Below, one piece after another: positions 51,635 through 59,599 of a stretch of DNA of 64,000 nucleotides. Both the position numbers and the translations under genes were made by a program. The notes under the pieces were generated by a model, which saw only the letters and a list, made by a program, of their open reading frames with translations, ran no database searches and was not told the DNA's origin. The stretch covers positions 62,001 through 126,000 of the forward strand of contig JAERSO010000129.1 of NCBI GenBank assembly GCA_016845585.1, read 5' to 3'. The DNA comes from Acidimicrobiaceae bacterium. Lineage in GTDB: Bacteria > Actinomycetota > Acidimicrobiia > Acidimicrobiales > Aldehydirespiratoraceae. Each line of letters starts with the position of its first letter. The stretch's first letter is position 1.

Positions 51635-54172
51635 ATGAAGACCAACACCCAGGTCGTCGTCATCGGCGGTGGCGTCGTCGGCGCCTCCGTGCTCTACCAC
51701 CTGACCAAGGCCGGCTGGACCGACGTGGTGCTGCTCGAGCGGGCTGAGTACACGGCCGGCTCCACCTGGCACTCCGCCGGCGGTATGCACACGCTCAACG
51801 GCGACCCCAACGTCGCCAAGCTCCAGCAGTACACGATCACGCTGTACGAGGAGATCGAGAAGGAGTCCGGCATGGACGCGTCGATGCACATCACCGGTGG
51901 CGTGATGTTGGCCGACACGCCCGAACGCATGGACTGGCTGAAGATGAGCCACGCCCGCGGTCGCTACCTCGGCATGAAGACGGAGTTGATCTCGGCCAAG
52001 GAAGCACAAGACCTCCTCCCGATCCTCGATCCGCAGTACTTCGTCGGGGCGATGTGGGATGAACACGAAGGTCACCTCGACCCGAGCCAGATCACCCATG
52101 CCTACCTCGAGTGCGCCCGGAACCGTGGGGCAGAAACCCATCGCCACTCCTGGGTGCGCGACATCAACCGCGCCGCCGACGGTGGGTGGGACCTGACCGT
52201 CTACGACCCACGCACGGACGAGGACAGGGCCACCGTTCACTGCGAACACGTGGTCAACGCCGGCGGTCTCTGGGCTCGAGAGGTCGGCCGCATGGTCGGC
52301 CTGGAACTGCCTCTGCTCGCGATGGAGCACATGTACCTCCTCACCGAGGAGATCCCCGAGGTCGTCCAGCACAACAAGGACACGGGCAAGGAGATCATCC
52401 ACGCGGTGGACTTCGGTGGCGAGATCTACATGCGTCAGGAAGGCAACGGCCTCCTGATGGGCACCTACGAGCGCCGTGGCAAACCCTGGTCGACCTCGCA
52501 GACGCCGTGGGACTTCGGTGCCCGCCTGTTGACCCCCGACCTCGAACGGATCGCCGAGTCGCTCGAGACCGGATTCAAACACTTCCCGGTGTTCGCCGAA
52601 GCGGGTATCAAGCAGGTGATCAACGGTCCGTTCACCTTCGCCTCCGACGGCAATCCGCTGCTGGGGCCGGTGCGAGGTCTGCCCGGCTACTGGTCGGCCT
52701 GTGCCGTCATGGCCGGTCTGTCGCAGGGCGGTGGAGTCGGTCTGTCGCTCGCCAACTGGATCGTCGATGGTGATCCGGGCTTCGACATCTGGGGCATGGA
52801 CATCAGCCGCTACGGCGACTATGCGACCATGGCCTACACCAACGAAAAGGTCCGTGAGAACTACTCCCGCCGGTTCCGCATCTCGTTCCCGAACGAGGTC
52901 CTGCCCGCCGCCCGTGCCGTACAGACCTCGCCGATCTATGACCGTCTCGCTGCCCAGAACGCCGTCTTCGGCGTCGGCTTCGGCCACGAAGCCGCACTCT
53001 GGTTCCAGAAGGAAGGCGAGGAGCCCGTCGAGGACGTCACCTTCGGGCGCTCGAATGCCTGGGACCAGGTACGCGAGGAGACGCTGGCGGTACGGTCCAG
53101 CGTCGGCCTGTGGGAAACCACCGGCTTCTCCAAGTTCCGCTTCTCCGGACCCGGGGCACGTGCGTATCTCGACCGCGTGTTGGCCGGCCGAATCCCCGTT
53201 CCGGGTCGGATGTCGCTCACCCCGATGACCAATCCGGCCGGCAATCTCATCGGCGACCTGACGGTGGCAACGCTCGGCCCCGCGGCAGGAGTCGCCGAGG
53301 GTCCCGCCGCCACCATCACCGGTGGGGTCACCGCGAACGTTCGCCACGAGGAGGAGTTCATCCTGTTCGGTTCGGGCATCGCCGAGCGATACTACGAGCG
53401 CTGGTTCGACCAGCACCTCCCCGCTGATGGTTCGGTGCGGTACGAGACGCTCGGCTTCGAGACGGCCGGCCTGTCGATTGCCGGTCCCAACGCCCGAGCG
53501 CTCCTCGAGAAGATCACGGATGCCGACGTCAGCCAGAACGGCATGGGGTTCATGGCGTTCAAGGAGATCAACATCGGTCTCGCTCCCGTGCGGTGCGGCC
53601 GGGTGACCTTCACCGGCGATCTCGGCTACGAGTTCTGGATGCCGGCCCGCTACCAGCGCTACGTCTACGAGCAGTTGCTCGAGGCGGGCGAGGAGTTCAG
53701 TCTGCGGATGTTCGGTCTCCACGCCCTCAACTCTCTGCGCCTCGAGAAGAGTTTCGGTTCGTGGGCCAGCGAGTATCGCCCCATCTATGACCCGTTCGAG
53801 GCAAACCTCGATCGGTTCATCAAGATGGACAAGGACTTCATCGGTCGTGACGCACTTGCCGCCAAGTACGCCGCCGACGGTCCTGGTGCCACTCATGCGC
53901 TGATGACGTTCACCGTGGAGAGCGACCCCGGCCGAGACGGCGTCGATGTCATCGGCGACGAGCCGATCTGGCACGACGGCGACGTCGTCGGATGGGTCAC
54001 GTCGGGCGGCTACGCCCACCACAGCGAGACATCGGTTGCGATGGGCTACGTACCGGCGGCACTCGGCGATTCCGACGGCCCATGGCAGATCGAGATCATC
54101 GGTGAGATGAGGGCAGCGACACGAATCGCCGGCTGCATCTGGGACACCGAGTCCGAGCGGATGTTGGGCTGA
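51635..54172 (+). CDS. Dimethylglycine/sarcosine dehydrogenase-like FAD protein
   Basis: 845-residue four-domain flavoprotein. ATG 51635 follows an AAGGA site. The DAO domain begins VVVIGGGVVGAS (9-18), and AGSTWHSAGG has His46 at the place of covalent FAD attachment in rat DMGDH. An FAO_M linker and a GcvT-type folate-binding domain (GFSKFRFSGPGARAYLDRVL, GLSIAGPNARALLEKI, GYEFWMPARY) follow, then GCV_T_C (VGWVTSGGYAHHSETSVAMGYV). It oxidises N-methyl groups of dimethylglycine or sarcosine, passing the carbon to tetrahydrofolate. It fits downstream of the Rieske demethylase. Confidence 0.88.
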   Translation: MKTNTQVVVIGGGVVGASVLYHLTKAGWTDVVLLERAEYTAGSTWHSAGGMHTLNGDPNVAKLQQYTITLYEEIEKESGMDASMHITGGVMLADTPERMDWLKMSHARGRYLGMKTELISAKEAQDLLPILDPQYFVGAMWDEHEGHLDPSQITHAYLECARNRGAETHRHSWVRDINRAADGGWDLTVYDPRTDEDRATVHCEHVVNAGGLWAREVGRMVGLELPLLAMEHMYLLTEEIPEVVQHNKDTGKEIIHAVDFGGEIYMRQEGNGLLMGTYERRGKPWSTSQTPWDFGARLLTPDLERIAESLETGFKHFPVFAEAGIKQVINGPFTFASDGNPLLGPVRGLPGYWSACAVMAGLSQGGGVGLSLANWIVDGDPGFDIWGMDISRYGDYATMAYTNEKVRENYSRRFRISFPNEVLPAARAVQTSPIYDRLAAQNAVFGVGFGHEAALWFQKEGEEPVEDVTFGRSNAWDQVREETLAVRSSVGLWETTGFSKFRFSGPGARAYLDRVLAGRIPVPGRMSLTPMTNPAGNLIGDLTVATLGPAAGVAEGPAATITGGVTANVRHEEEFILFGSGIAERYYERWFDQHLPADGSVRYETLGFETAGLSIAGPNARALLEKITDADVSQNGMGFMAFKEINIGLAPVRCGRVTFTGDLGYEFWMPARYQRYVYEQLLEAGEEFSLRMFGLHALNSLRLEKSFGSWASEYRPIYDPFEANLDRFIKMDKDFIGRDALAAKYAADGPGATHALMTFTVESDPGRDGVDVIGDEPIWHDGDVVGWVTSGGYAHHSETSVAMGYVPAALGDSDGPWQIEIIGEMRAATRIAGCIWDTESERMLG

Positions 54173-54174
54173 TC

Positions 54175-55482
54175 ATGGCGGGTCGAATACGTCGTTCGGT
54201 ACAGCAGGCCCTCGATGGCACCCCTGAGGTCGCCCATGCGGCGGGGGAGGGTCACCATCTCGCCATCGGTCCCGGTGAGGCGCTGACGTCGCAGTGGATC
54301 GCTGATGGATTGGAACTCCCGGATCTCCCGGCCATGCGCCGGTACCGCGTCGAGCGCATCCAGGAACAACTCCGGGACCTGGACTACGGCGGGATCGTTC
54401 TGTTCGATCCGCTCAACGTCCGCTACGCCACGGACTCGACCAACATGCAGTTGTGGGTGATGCACAACGGCGCTCGCTACGCCTTCGTGAGCGCGGCCGG
54501 CCACGTCATCATCTGGGACTATGTCAACACGGAGTTCCTGTCCGGTCACAGCGAGGTCGTCGACGAGATCCGTCCGGCGATCGGCTCGACCTTCTTCCTC
54601 GGTGGTCGTCGATGGGAAGAGCAGGCCAAACGCTGGTCAGCCGAGATGATCGAGGTCATCGAAGAGCATTGTGGCAGCGGATCCAGGATTGCGGTGGATC
54701 AGTGTCACCGCACCGGCTACCTGGAGTTGGCCAAGGCCGGCATCGAGGTCGGCGAAGGCACCGAGGTCATGGAGCTGGCCCGCGCCATCAAGAGCCCCGA
54801 CGAGATCAAGGCGATGCGCTGTGCGGCGCATGCGTGTCAGGCAACGATGGCTGAGATGCGCGAAGCGCTGAAACCAGGCATGACCGAGCGAGAGGTATGG
54901 GCCCTGCTCCACGCCGGCAACATCGCTCGGGCAGGGGAGTGGATCGAGACCCAGATCCTGGCGTCGGGGCCGCGCACCAATCCCTGGATGCAGGAAGCCA
55001 GCGCTCGAGTGATCGAGGAAGGCGACATCCTCGCCTACGACACCGATCTCGTGGGTGCCTACGGGATGATGATCGACATCAGCCGATCATGGGTTGTCGG
55101 CGATCGGAAGCCGACCGCTCATCAACAGACGCTGTTCGACATGGCCAAGGACATGGTCCAGGGCAACGCCGAGCTGCTCACACCCGGTCGCACCTTCCGC
55201 GAACTCACGTTCGATGCACAGGTGATGCCGCGTGAGGACTATCGCCACTATTCGGTGATCTACCACGGTGTCGGCCAGTGCGATGAGTACCCGTCGATCT
55301 ACATGCCGTGGACCTGGGACGAATGGGGCCATGACGGTGCCCTCGAGCCCGGCATGGTGCTCACGTCGGAGAGCTTCATCGGTTCTCGCGACGGTGGAGA
55401 GGGCATCAAGCTCGAGGATCAGTATCTCGTGACCGAGAACGGCCCTGAGCTCCTCACCGATTTCCCGCTCAGCCTGGTCTAG
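54175..55482 (+). CDS. dddP: DddP-type DMSP lyase (M24 metallopeptidase fold)
   Basis: 435-residue M24-family protein very like DddP, which cleaves dimethylsulfoniopropionate to dimethyl sulfide and acrylate. DddP-specific segments are DPLNVRYATDSTNMQLW (78-94) and GEWIETQILASGPRTNPW (254-271). Metal-site positions are Asp289, Asp291, Asp301, His364, Glu399 and Glu414. Their spacing matches the published Ruegeria DddP ligands (295, 297, 307, 371, 406, 421). Catalytic Tyr359 and Asp370 match Tyr366 and Asp377. Ordinary Xaa-Pro peptidases lack these segments. It starts 2 bp after the DMGDH-like gene. Confidence 0.85.
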   Translation: MAGRIRRSVQQALDGTPEVAHAAGEGHHLAIGPGEALTSQWIADGLELPDLPAMRRYRVERIQEQLRDLDYGGIVLFDPLNVRYATDSTNMQLWVMHNGARYAFVSAAGHVIIWDYVNTEFLSGHSEVVDEIRPAIGSTFFLGGRRWEEQAKRWSAEMIEVIEEHCGSGSRIAVDQCHRTGYLELAKAGIEVGEGTEVMELARAIKSPDEIKAMRCAAHACQATMAEMREALKPGMTEREVWALLHAGNIARAGEWIETQILASGPRTNPWMQEASARVIEEGDILAYDTDLVGAYGMMIDISRSWVVGDRKPTAHQQTLFDMAKDMVQGNAELLTPGRTFRELTFDAQVMPREDYRHYSVIYHGVGQCDEYPSIYMPWTWDEWGHDGALEPGMVLTSESFIGSRDGGEGIKLEDQYLVTENGPELLTDFPLSLV

Positions 55483-55497
55483 GGAGACCGGGACCCA

Positions 55498-56403
55498 TCA
55501 GTCGAAGCGCCCGGCCGTGTCGTCACCGGCTCGGACCGGGTTGGAATCGGGGTCGTCGGTCATGCCGTAGCTGTTCCACGGGACGAAACCGCACAGCTTC
55601 AGGAGCCCCGGCGACATGGCGTCGCGCACCTCGGATCGCGCGCCATAGGTGAGGTTGGCCAGCCCGCGCATGATCGGCGCGCAGTAGTAGGTCACCACGC
55701 CGTACCGAGGGTGGTCGGCGGTGTTGATGCCAGCGGCATGCCAGGTGCGGCCCTCCCACACGAGCAGTGACCCCGCCGGTGCTTCGATGGTGACGGCGTC
55801 ATAGTGGCGACTCGGATCGGGCAAGCACCCACTCAGATGGCTCCGCGGCACCATGCGGGTGGCTCCGTTGGCTTCGGTGAAGTCGTTGGCCATCCACATC
55901 ATGTTGGCGGAGAGCGGGGGAGCGATCGGCGCGGTCGCCGGGATCGGGTCGCCGTACGGGCCGCTGGTGCGAGTGAGGTCTCCCTGTCGGCCGTGAGGAG
56001 TGCCGGGCGTCACGGGTTGTGGCATCCACCACTGGTCGGCGTGTAGCGGCATGACCTTGTTGCCCGGATACGTGATGTGAGCGTCGAGCGATGACAGGAG
56101 ATGCTCAGCGCCGATGATGTAGGTCGCCAGTGCCCGGGCGCCGGGGTGCAAGGCCAGCTGTTGGAACTCATCGCCCTTGTTGATCAGTTGGTAGACCCAC
56201 TGGTTGACGTCGTCGCCCTCGGCTTCTGCCGGGTAGTGGAAGTCAAGGGAACGACTGCGTTCGGCCCTGGCCTGAGCGGAGATGCGGTCACAGAGTGCCC
56301 TCGCGTCCTTGTCACTGAGTGCCTCGGCGATGATGCAGTATCCGTACTCGTCGAGATCGGCGACCTGTTGCGCGTAGTCGGTGGTGGGCGCGGGGAGCGG
56401 CAT
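55498..56403 (-). CDS. Phytanoyl-CoA dioxygenase (PhyH)-family protein
   Basis: 301-residue Fe(II)/2-oxoglutarate-type oxygenase of the PhyH family. The N-terminal LDEYGYCIIAEALSDKDAR is the standard start. The facial triad is probably His-Asp in MPLHADQWW and a distal His in GRTWHAAGINTADHPRYG. The MVPRSHLSG segment is the family core. PhyH relatives in ectoine and betaine clusters hydroxylate osmolytes. It is convergent with dddP and follows the second oxygenase by 17 bp on the same strand. Confidence 0.8.
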   Translation of the reverse strand: MPLPAPTTDYAQQVADLDEYGYCIIAEALSDKDARALCDRISAQARAERSRSLDFHYPAEAEGDDVNQWVYQLINKGDEFQQLALHPGARALATYIIGAEHLLSSLDAHITYPGNKVMPLHADQWWMPQPVTPGTPHGRQGDLTRTSGPYGDPIPATAPIAPPLSANMMWMANDFTEANGATRMVPRSHLSGCLPDPSRHYDAVTIEAPAGSLLVWEGRTWHAAGINTADHPRYGVVTYYCAPIMRGLANLTYGARSEVRDAMSPGLLKLCGFVPWNSYGMTDDPDSNPVRAGDDTAGRFD

Positions 56404-56420
56404 GTTCGACAGGCTAGATC

Positions 56421-57284
56421 TCAGTCGATCAGGACGTCGGATCGGATCCGCTGCTCCTCGGCATCGAGATGCTCCTGCAGGACGCGGCCGAAGAGCTGTT
56501 GCGTGCGTTCGACCCGGCCGATCACGCCGGCCTCCTCGGTGTAGGCGAAGATCGCGGCGTGGCGAGGCCGAGAGTCGGCGGGCACGCGTGAGACCTGATG
56601 GAGGCTGTAGCGACCCCGGAAGATCTGCATGTCGCCGGGACGGAGGTCGAGGGTGTGGATGCCCTCTCGGCCACCCTCCAGGATGTTCTGGATACGGTCG
56701 AACCCCTCGTCCTCGGCACTCCGGGTTGCCGGGTAGTACTCGAACAGGCCGCCCTCGTCGGCCTCCTGCACGAGCACGGTGACGGCGAAGTCATTCGTGT
56801 CGAAGTGCCACGTGAAGAGCTGGCCGGGATCGAGGATGTTGGCGGTGAGACCCGCCAGCGGGTCTTCGTAGCAATGCAGCTCCGGGATCTCGAGGCACTC
56901 GGCGACGAACCGCTTCAGTTCAGGCGCGCGGAATATCACGTCCGTGGCGCAGTCGGCGTTCCAGGAATCACCCGGGATGAAGCCACTCGAACGTTCGAGG
57001 AAGGTGTTGACCGGATGGTCAGCGGGGTAGTCGTCATTGACCGAGGTGTGGAAGTACGGATTCATCACCTGGGTGGAGAAGTGTGTGGTGTGCTTCCGCG
57101 CTTCGATCTCGTCATTGAGCACGGCCACGGCTTCTGGCCGCACGAGGTCCTTGACGATCGCACAGCCGACGGAACGCAGACGCTCACGAGCCGCGTCGAC
57201 TGCGACGAGATACGCAGCGGAATCCGGCTCGTGGAGCGGGTAGCGATCGAGGTCCACGAGCGTTTCGAGAGTGGCGACAGTCAT
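56421..57284 (-). CDS. 2-oxoglutarate/Fe(II) oxygenase-like protein
   Basis: 287-residue protein with cupin-type oxygenase fold. The start ATG 57284 (MTVATLETLVDLDRYPLHEP) is preferred over the longer track start, which runs into the divergent promoter. The likely iron triad is His-Asp in FTWHFDTNDF and His in YSLHQVSRV; the RHAAIFAYTEEAG Arg would hold 2-oxoglutarate. The sequence resembles the HalD/ArpA-like group. It is the first gene of the two-gene minus-strand oxygenase operon, divergent from LysR. Confidence 0.75.
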   Translation of the reverse strand: MTVATLETLVDLDRYPLHEPDSAAYLVAVDAARERLRSVGCAIVKDLVRPEAVAVLNDEIEARKHTTHFSTQVMNPYFHTSVNDDYPADHPVNTFLERSSGFIPGDSWNADCATDVIFRAPELKRFVAECLEIPELHCYEDPLAGLTANILDPGQLFTWHFDTNDFAVTVLVQEADEGGLFEYYPATRSAEDEGFDRIQNILEGGREGIHTLDLRPGDMQIFRGRYSLHQVSRVPADSRPRHAAIFAYTEEAGVIGRVERTQQLFGRVLQEHLDAEEQRIRSDVLID

Positions 57285-57342
57285 TCCCGCCAGTATGCGG
57301 GCCGACGCCATGGCTGAAAATCCCACGTTCAGGTCATCTGGT

Positions 57343-57359
57343 CATCATGTGAAATGATG
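57343..57359. promoter_or_regulatory. catcat-N5-atgatg dyad in oxygenase/LysR intergenic region
   Basis: Perfect 6-bp arms with spacer gtgaa, 8 bp before the LysR start and 58 bp from the oxygenase start. It has the T-N11-A shape typical of LysR sites and is the best candidate operator for the divergent pair. Confidence 0.45.
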
Positions 57360-57367
57360 GGTGTCTA

Positions 57368-58252
57368 ATGTCTGCACAACCTTCGGATCGACTGCTCAGA
57401 ATCATGGTGGCGGCGGCCGAGTCGGGGAGTTTCACCGCAGCCGCACAACGACTGGGGATCGGCCAGCCCGCCGTCAGCCATGCGGTCGCCAGCGTCGAAG
57501 AATGGCTCGGATCCAGAGTGTTCGATCGGAGTCATTCCGGTGTTCGTCCGACCTCGGACGGTCAGGCACTGCTCGACCGGCTCACGACATCCTTCGCCGC
57601 GCTGGATCAGTCGATGGCCGAGGCTCGAACGGAGGCGGCGCAGCGCCCGGTGACACTGTCGGTGTCGACCTCTCTGGCCACCTACTGGCTGGCGCCGCGG
57701 CTTCCCGAGTTCAAGCTCGCCCACCCCGATGTGCAACTCCGGGTCATCACCACCGACACGGACGAGACCGTGGGACGAGACGACTCGGATCTGTGGATTC
57801 CACTCGGCGTGGTCGACGATCCGCAGCTCCAGTCGGTCGACTTCTGCATCGAGGAGTTGGTGCCCGTCGCGGCCCCGCAGTTGGCGACTGCGGTCGACCG
57901 TTCGTCAGGACCCCGCGCGCTGCTCGATCATCCGCTCCTGCACCTGGAGGAGCGCTACTCGCCTCGCTACGACTGGAAGCGATGGTTCGCTCACTTCGAT
58001 GTCGAAACGCCTTCAGTGCTCTGCGGCGTCCGGTCGAACGACTACTCGCTCATTCTCCATGCCGCGCTGGCCGGCAATGGCCTCGCTCTGGGGTGGCGCC
58101 ACATCATCGGTCCACTGATCGACGACGGGAGTCTGGTGCCGGTCGGGCCGACTGTCGAGACCGGGAGCACGTTTCCGCTCCTGCGGCGAGTGGATCGCTC
58201 GCTGTCCCCGGCAGCCACCGCGCTGCACACATGGCTCGTCGACAGCACCTGA
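57368..58252 (+). CDS. LysR-family transcriptional regulator (GcvA-like)
   Basis: 294-residue LysR protein. The helix-turn-helix is ESGSFTAAAQRLGIGQPAVSHAVASVEEWLG. The effector domain has LSVSTSLATYWLAPRLPEF and the DSDLWIPLGVVDDP and WRHIIGPLIDDGSL segments of GcvA-like members. It is divergent from the two oxygenases and upstream of the convergent ABC transporter, so it likely controls the oxygenase operon. A terminator hairpin follows. Confidence 0.86.
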   Translation: MSAQPSDRLLRIMVAAAESGSFTAAAQRLGIGQPAVSHAVASVEEWLGSRVFDRSHSGVRPTSDGQALLDRLTTSFAALDQSMAEARTEAAQRPVTLSVSTSLATYWLAPRLPEFKLAHPDVQLRVITTDTDETVGRDDSDLWIPLGVVDDPQLQSVDFCIEELVPVAAPQLATAVDRSSGPRALLDHPLLHLEERYSPRYDWKRWFAHFDVETPSVLCGVRSNDYSLILHAALAGNGLALGWRHIIGPLIDDGSLVPVGPTVETGSTFPLLRRVDRSLSPAATALHTWLVDST

Positions 58253-58271
58253 GTGCCGCGACCAAAACGCA

Positions 58272-58299
58272 AGAGGCAGGGCCCGAAGGCCCTGCCTCT
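58272..58299. terminator. Perfect 12-bp hairpin, bidirectional terminator
   Basis: Arms agaggcagggcc and ggccctgcctct with a CGAA tetraloop lie between the convergent LysR and substrate-binding-protein genes, 20 bp after one stop and 41 bp before the other. The stable cgaa loop and lack of other features make a shared terminator the simplest reading. Confidence 0.75.
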
Positions 58300-58307
58300 C
58301 AGAATGT

Positions 58308-58325
58308 GCTGACCCGGGGGTCAGC
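58308..58325. terminator. Second short hairpin gctgaccc/gggtcagc
   Basis: Eight-bp perfect arms with only 2 nt between, directly after the 12-bp terminator and 15 bp before the substrate-binding-protein stop. It may support termination of the ABC operon. The 2-nt loop means the top pairs must open. Confidence 0.4.
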
Positions 58326-58339
58326 GAGATTCAGTCGGA

Positions 58340-59494
58340 TCAGCCGAGTGCAGCGGCAATCCAGCTGTCAGCGAGGTCACGGTTGTCCGCGACCCACTTG
58401 GCCGCGATCTCCTCGACCGCAGCCTGCGAGCCGTCGGAGGCGTTGAGGTCGACACCGGCGATGGCCATGTCGATCAGCGGCGGGTTGAATGCCGCGCTCA
58501 GCGCAATGGCAGCCGGGTTGTCGTCGCCCCACGCCTTGTTGACGGTGACGAGGATGTCGGCAGCTTCCCAACCGGTGTTACAGCCGCTGGCGGGAGCCAG
58601 ACACACATCGGCGCTCAGACCGTCGTAACCCTCACCCTGCGCGTAGCTCTCGCCACCCTCCTTGCCGAGGGGGTTCGAGTCGTCGAGGATGGTCTCGAGG
58701 GTCAGCCACATCGTGGTCTCACCAGGGATCGCCTGGGCGAGGTACGAGGTGGGGGTCCAGGTGTAGATGATGGCGGGATCGCCGGCCTGCGCCTTGGTCA
58801 GGAACTCGGCGAACATGGCGTCGTAGCCGGCCTGGGTCTGCTCGAGGGTGTCCCATCCAGCGAACGCAATCTGGGAAGCCATGATGTCATCACAGGTCCA
58901 GTCCTCGGGGCAGCCGTAGAACTCGCCCTTGCCGTTGCCGTCGCTGTCGAGCTGGCTCCACAGAGCCTCGTCAGCGGCGATCTGGTCGAGCGACTCGATG
59001 CCGTTGGCCTCGGCCCAGCTCTTGGTGACGAGCATGCCCTGCAGACCACCGCCCGGCATGACCGAGCCTTCGACGACCGTCAGGTTGTCGCCGATGCGGG
59101 TGCCGTCGGGCAGATCGCCCTCGTGCCAGCTGAAGTGACCCGGGTACCAGCTGTTGGCCCAGATGTCCATGTCGCCGGAAGCCATCGTCTGATAGCCGAG
59201 GTCAGGCGCGAACTCGAGGGCGTCAGGGCTGGACACGTCGTAGCCGAGCTCCCCGAGCAGGATTGCGAGGATCTGGGCGTGAACGTAGCCGGACGACCAG
59301 TTGGCGCGACCGAAGTTGACGGTCTTGCCCTCACCGGGAAGTGCGGCAGCCATGTCGTCATCGGAGCCGGAGTCGTCAGACCCCGAGTCGTCGGAACCAG
59401 CGTTGGTGGAGCTGTCATCGTCGTCGCCGCATGCAGCAGCGACGAGCGCGAAGACCGCAAGCAAAGCGAGCAACAAGCTCTTTGTCTTACTCAT
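58340..59494 (-). CDS. Glycine-betaine-type ABC substrate-binding lipoprotein (ProX/OpuAC-like)
   Basis: 384-residue lipoprotein. The ATG at 59494 is preferred: an AAGGAGGGG ribosome site lies 12 nt upstream, and the signal peptide with lipobox VAAAC (Cys22) follows at once. A Ser/Asp spacer repeats GSDDS. The OpuAC domain includes YVHAQILAILLGELGYDV and WANSWYPGHFSWH, whose tryptophans suit a cation-pi cage for quaternary ammonium or sulfonium groups. Several Cys pairs (CPEDWTC, CLAPASGC) may form disulfides. It is the last gene of the importer operon and would bring in betaine or DMSP. Confidence 0.86.
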   Translation of the reverse strand: MSKTKSLLLALLAVFALVAAACGDDDDSSTNAGSDDSGSDDSGSDDDMAAALPGEGKTVNFGRANWSSGYVHAQILAILLGELGYDVSSPDALEFAPDLGYQTMASGDMDIWANSWYPGHFSWHEGDLPDGTRIGDNLTVVEGSVMPGGGLQGMLVTKSWAEANGIESLDQIAADEALWSQLDSDGNGKGEFYGCPEDWTCDDIMASQIAFAGWDTLEQTQAGYDAMFAEFLTKAQAGDPAIIYTWTPTSYLAQAIPGETTMWLTLETILDDSNPLGKEGGESYAQGEGYDGLSADVCLAPASGCNTGWEAADILVTVNKAWGDDNPAAIALSAAFNPPLIDMAIAGVDLNASDGSQAAVEEIAAKWVADNRDLADSWIAAALG

Positions 59495-59518
59495 ATTGGT
59501 TTGTCCCCTCCTTGGGAT

Positions 59519-59580
59519 ATTCATACCGCCGAACAGGCTACCGCGACCACTGGGCGTATTTCGTGTCACGGGGTATGAAT
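59519..59580. promoter_or_regulatory. 9-bp inverted repeat attcatacc/ggtatgaat
   Basis: Perfect arms separated by 44 bp in the 105-bp gap between the permease and the binding-protein gene. This spacing is long for one operator but could hold two half-sites around an internal promoter that boosts binding-protein expression. The evidence is positional only. Confidence 0.3.
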
Positions 59581-59599
59581 CGTTTTGTGCCCAGATCTT

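Noticed and set aside
51479-54022. 847-residue minus-strand ORF
   Set aside because: It runs antisense through the dimethylglycine-dehydrogenase-like gene and shows the Val/Gly/His/Arg-rich composition of high-GC shadow frames, with no recognisable motif. The same holds for long antisense ORFs at 27292-28965, 37413-39164, 42407-43462 and 43649-44737.
54175-55482. Ordinary Xaa-Pro aminopeptidase or creatinase
   Set aside because: The DddP-only segments, the extra Asp in DTD and the fixed offsets of all six metal ligands and the Tyr/Asp pair argue for DddP.
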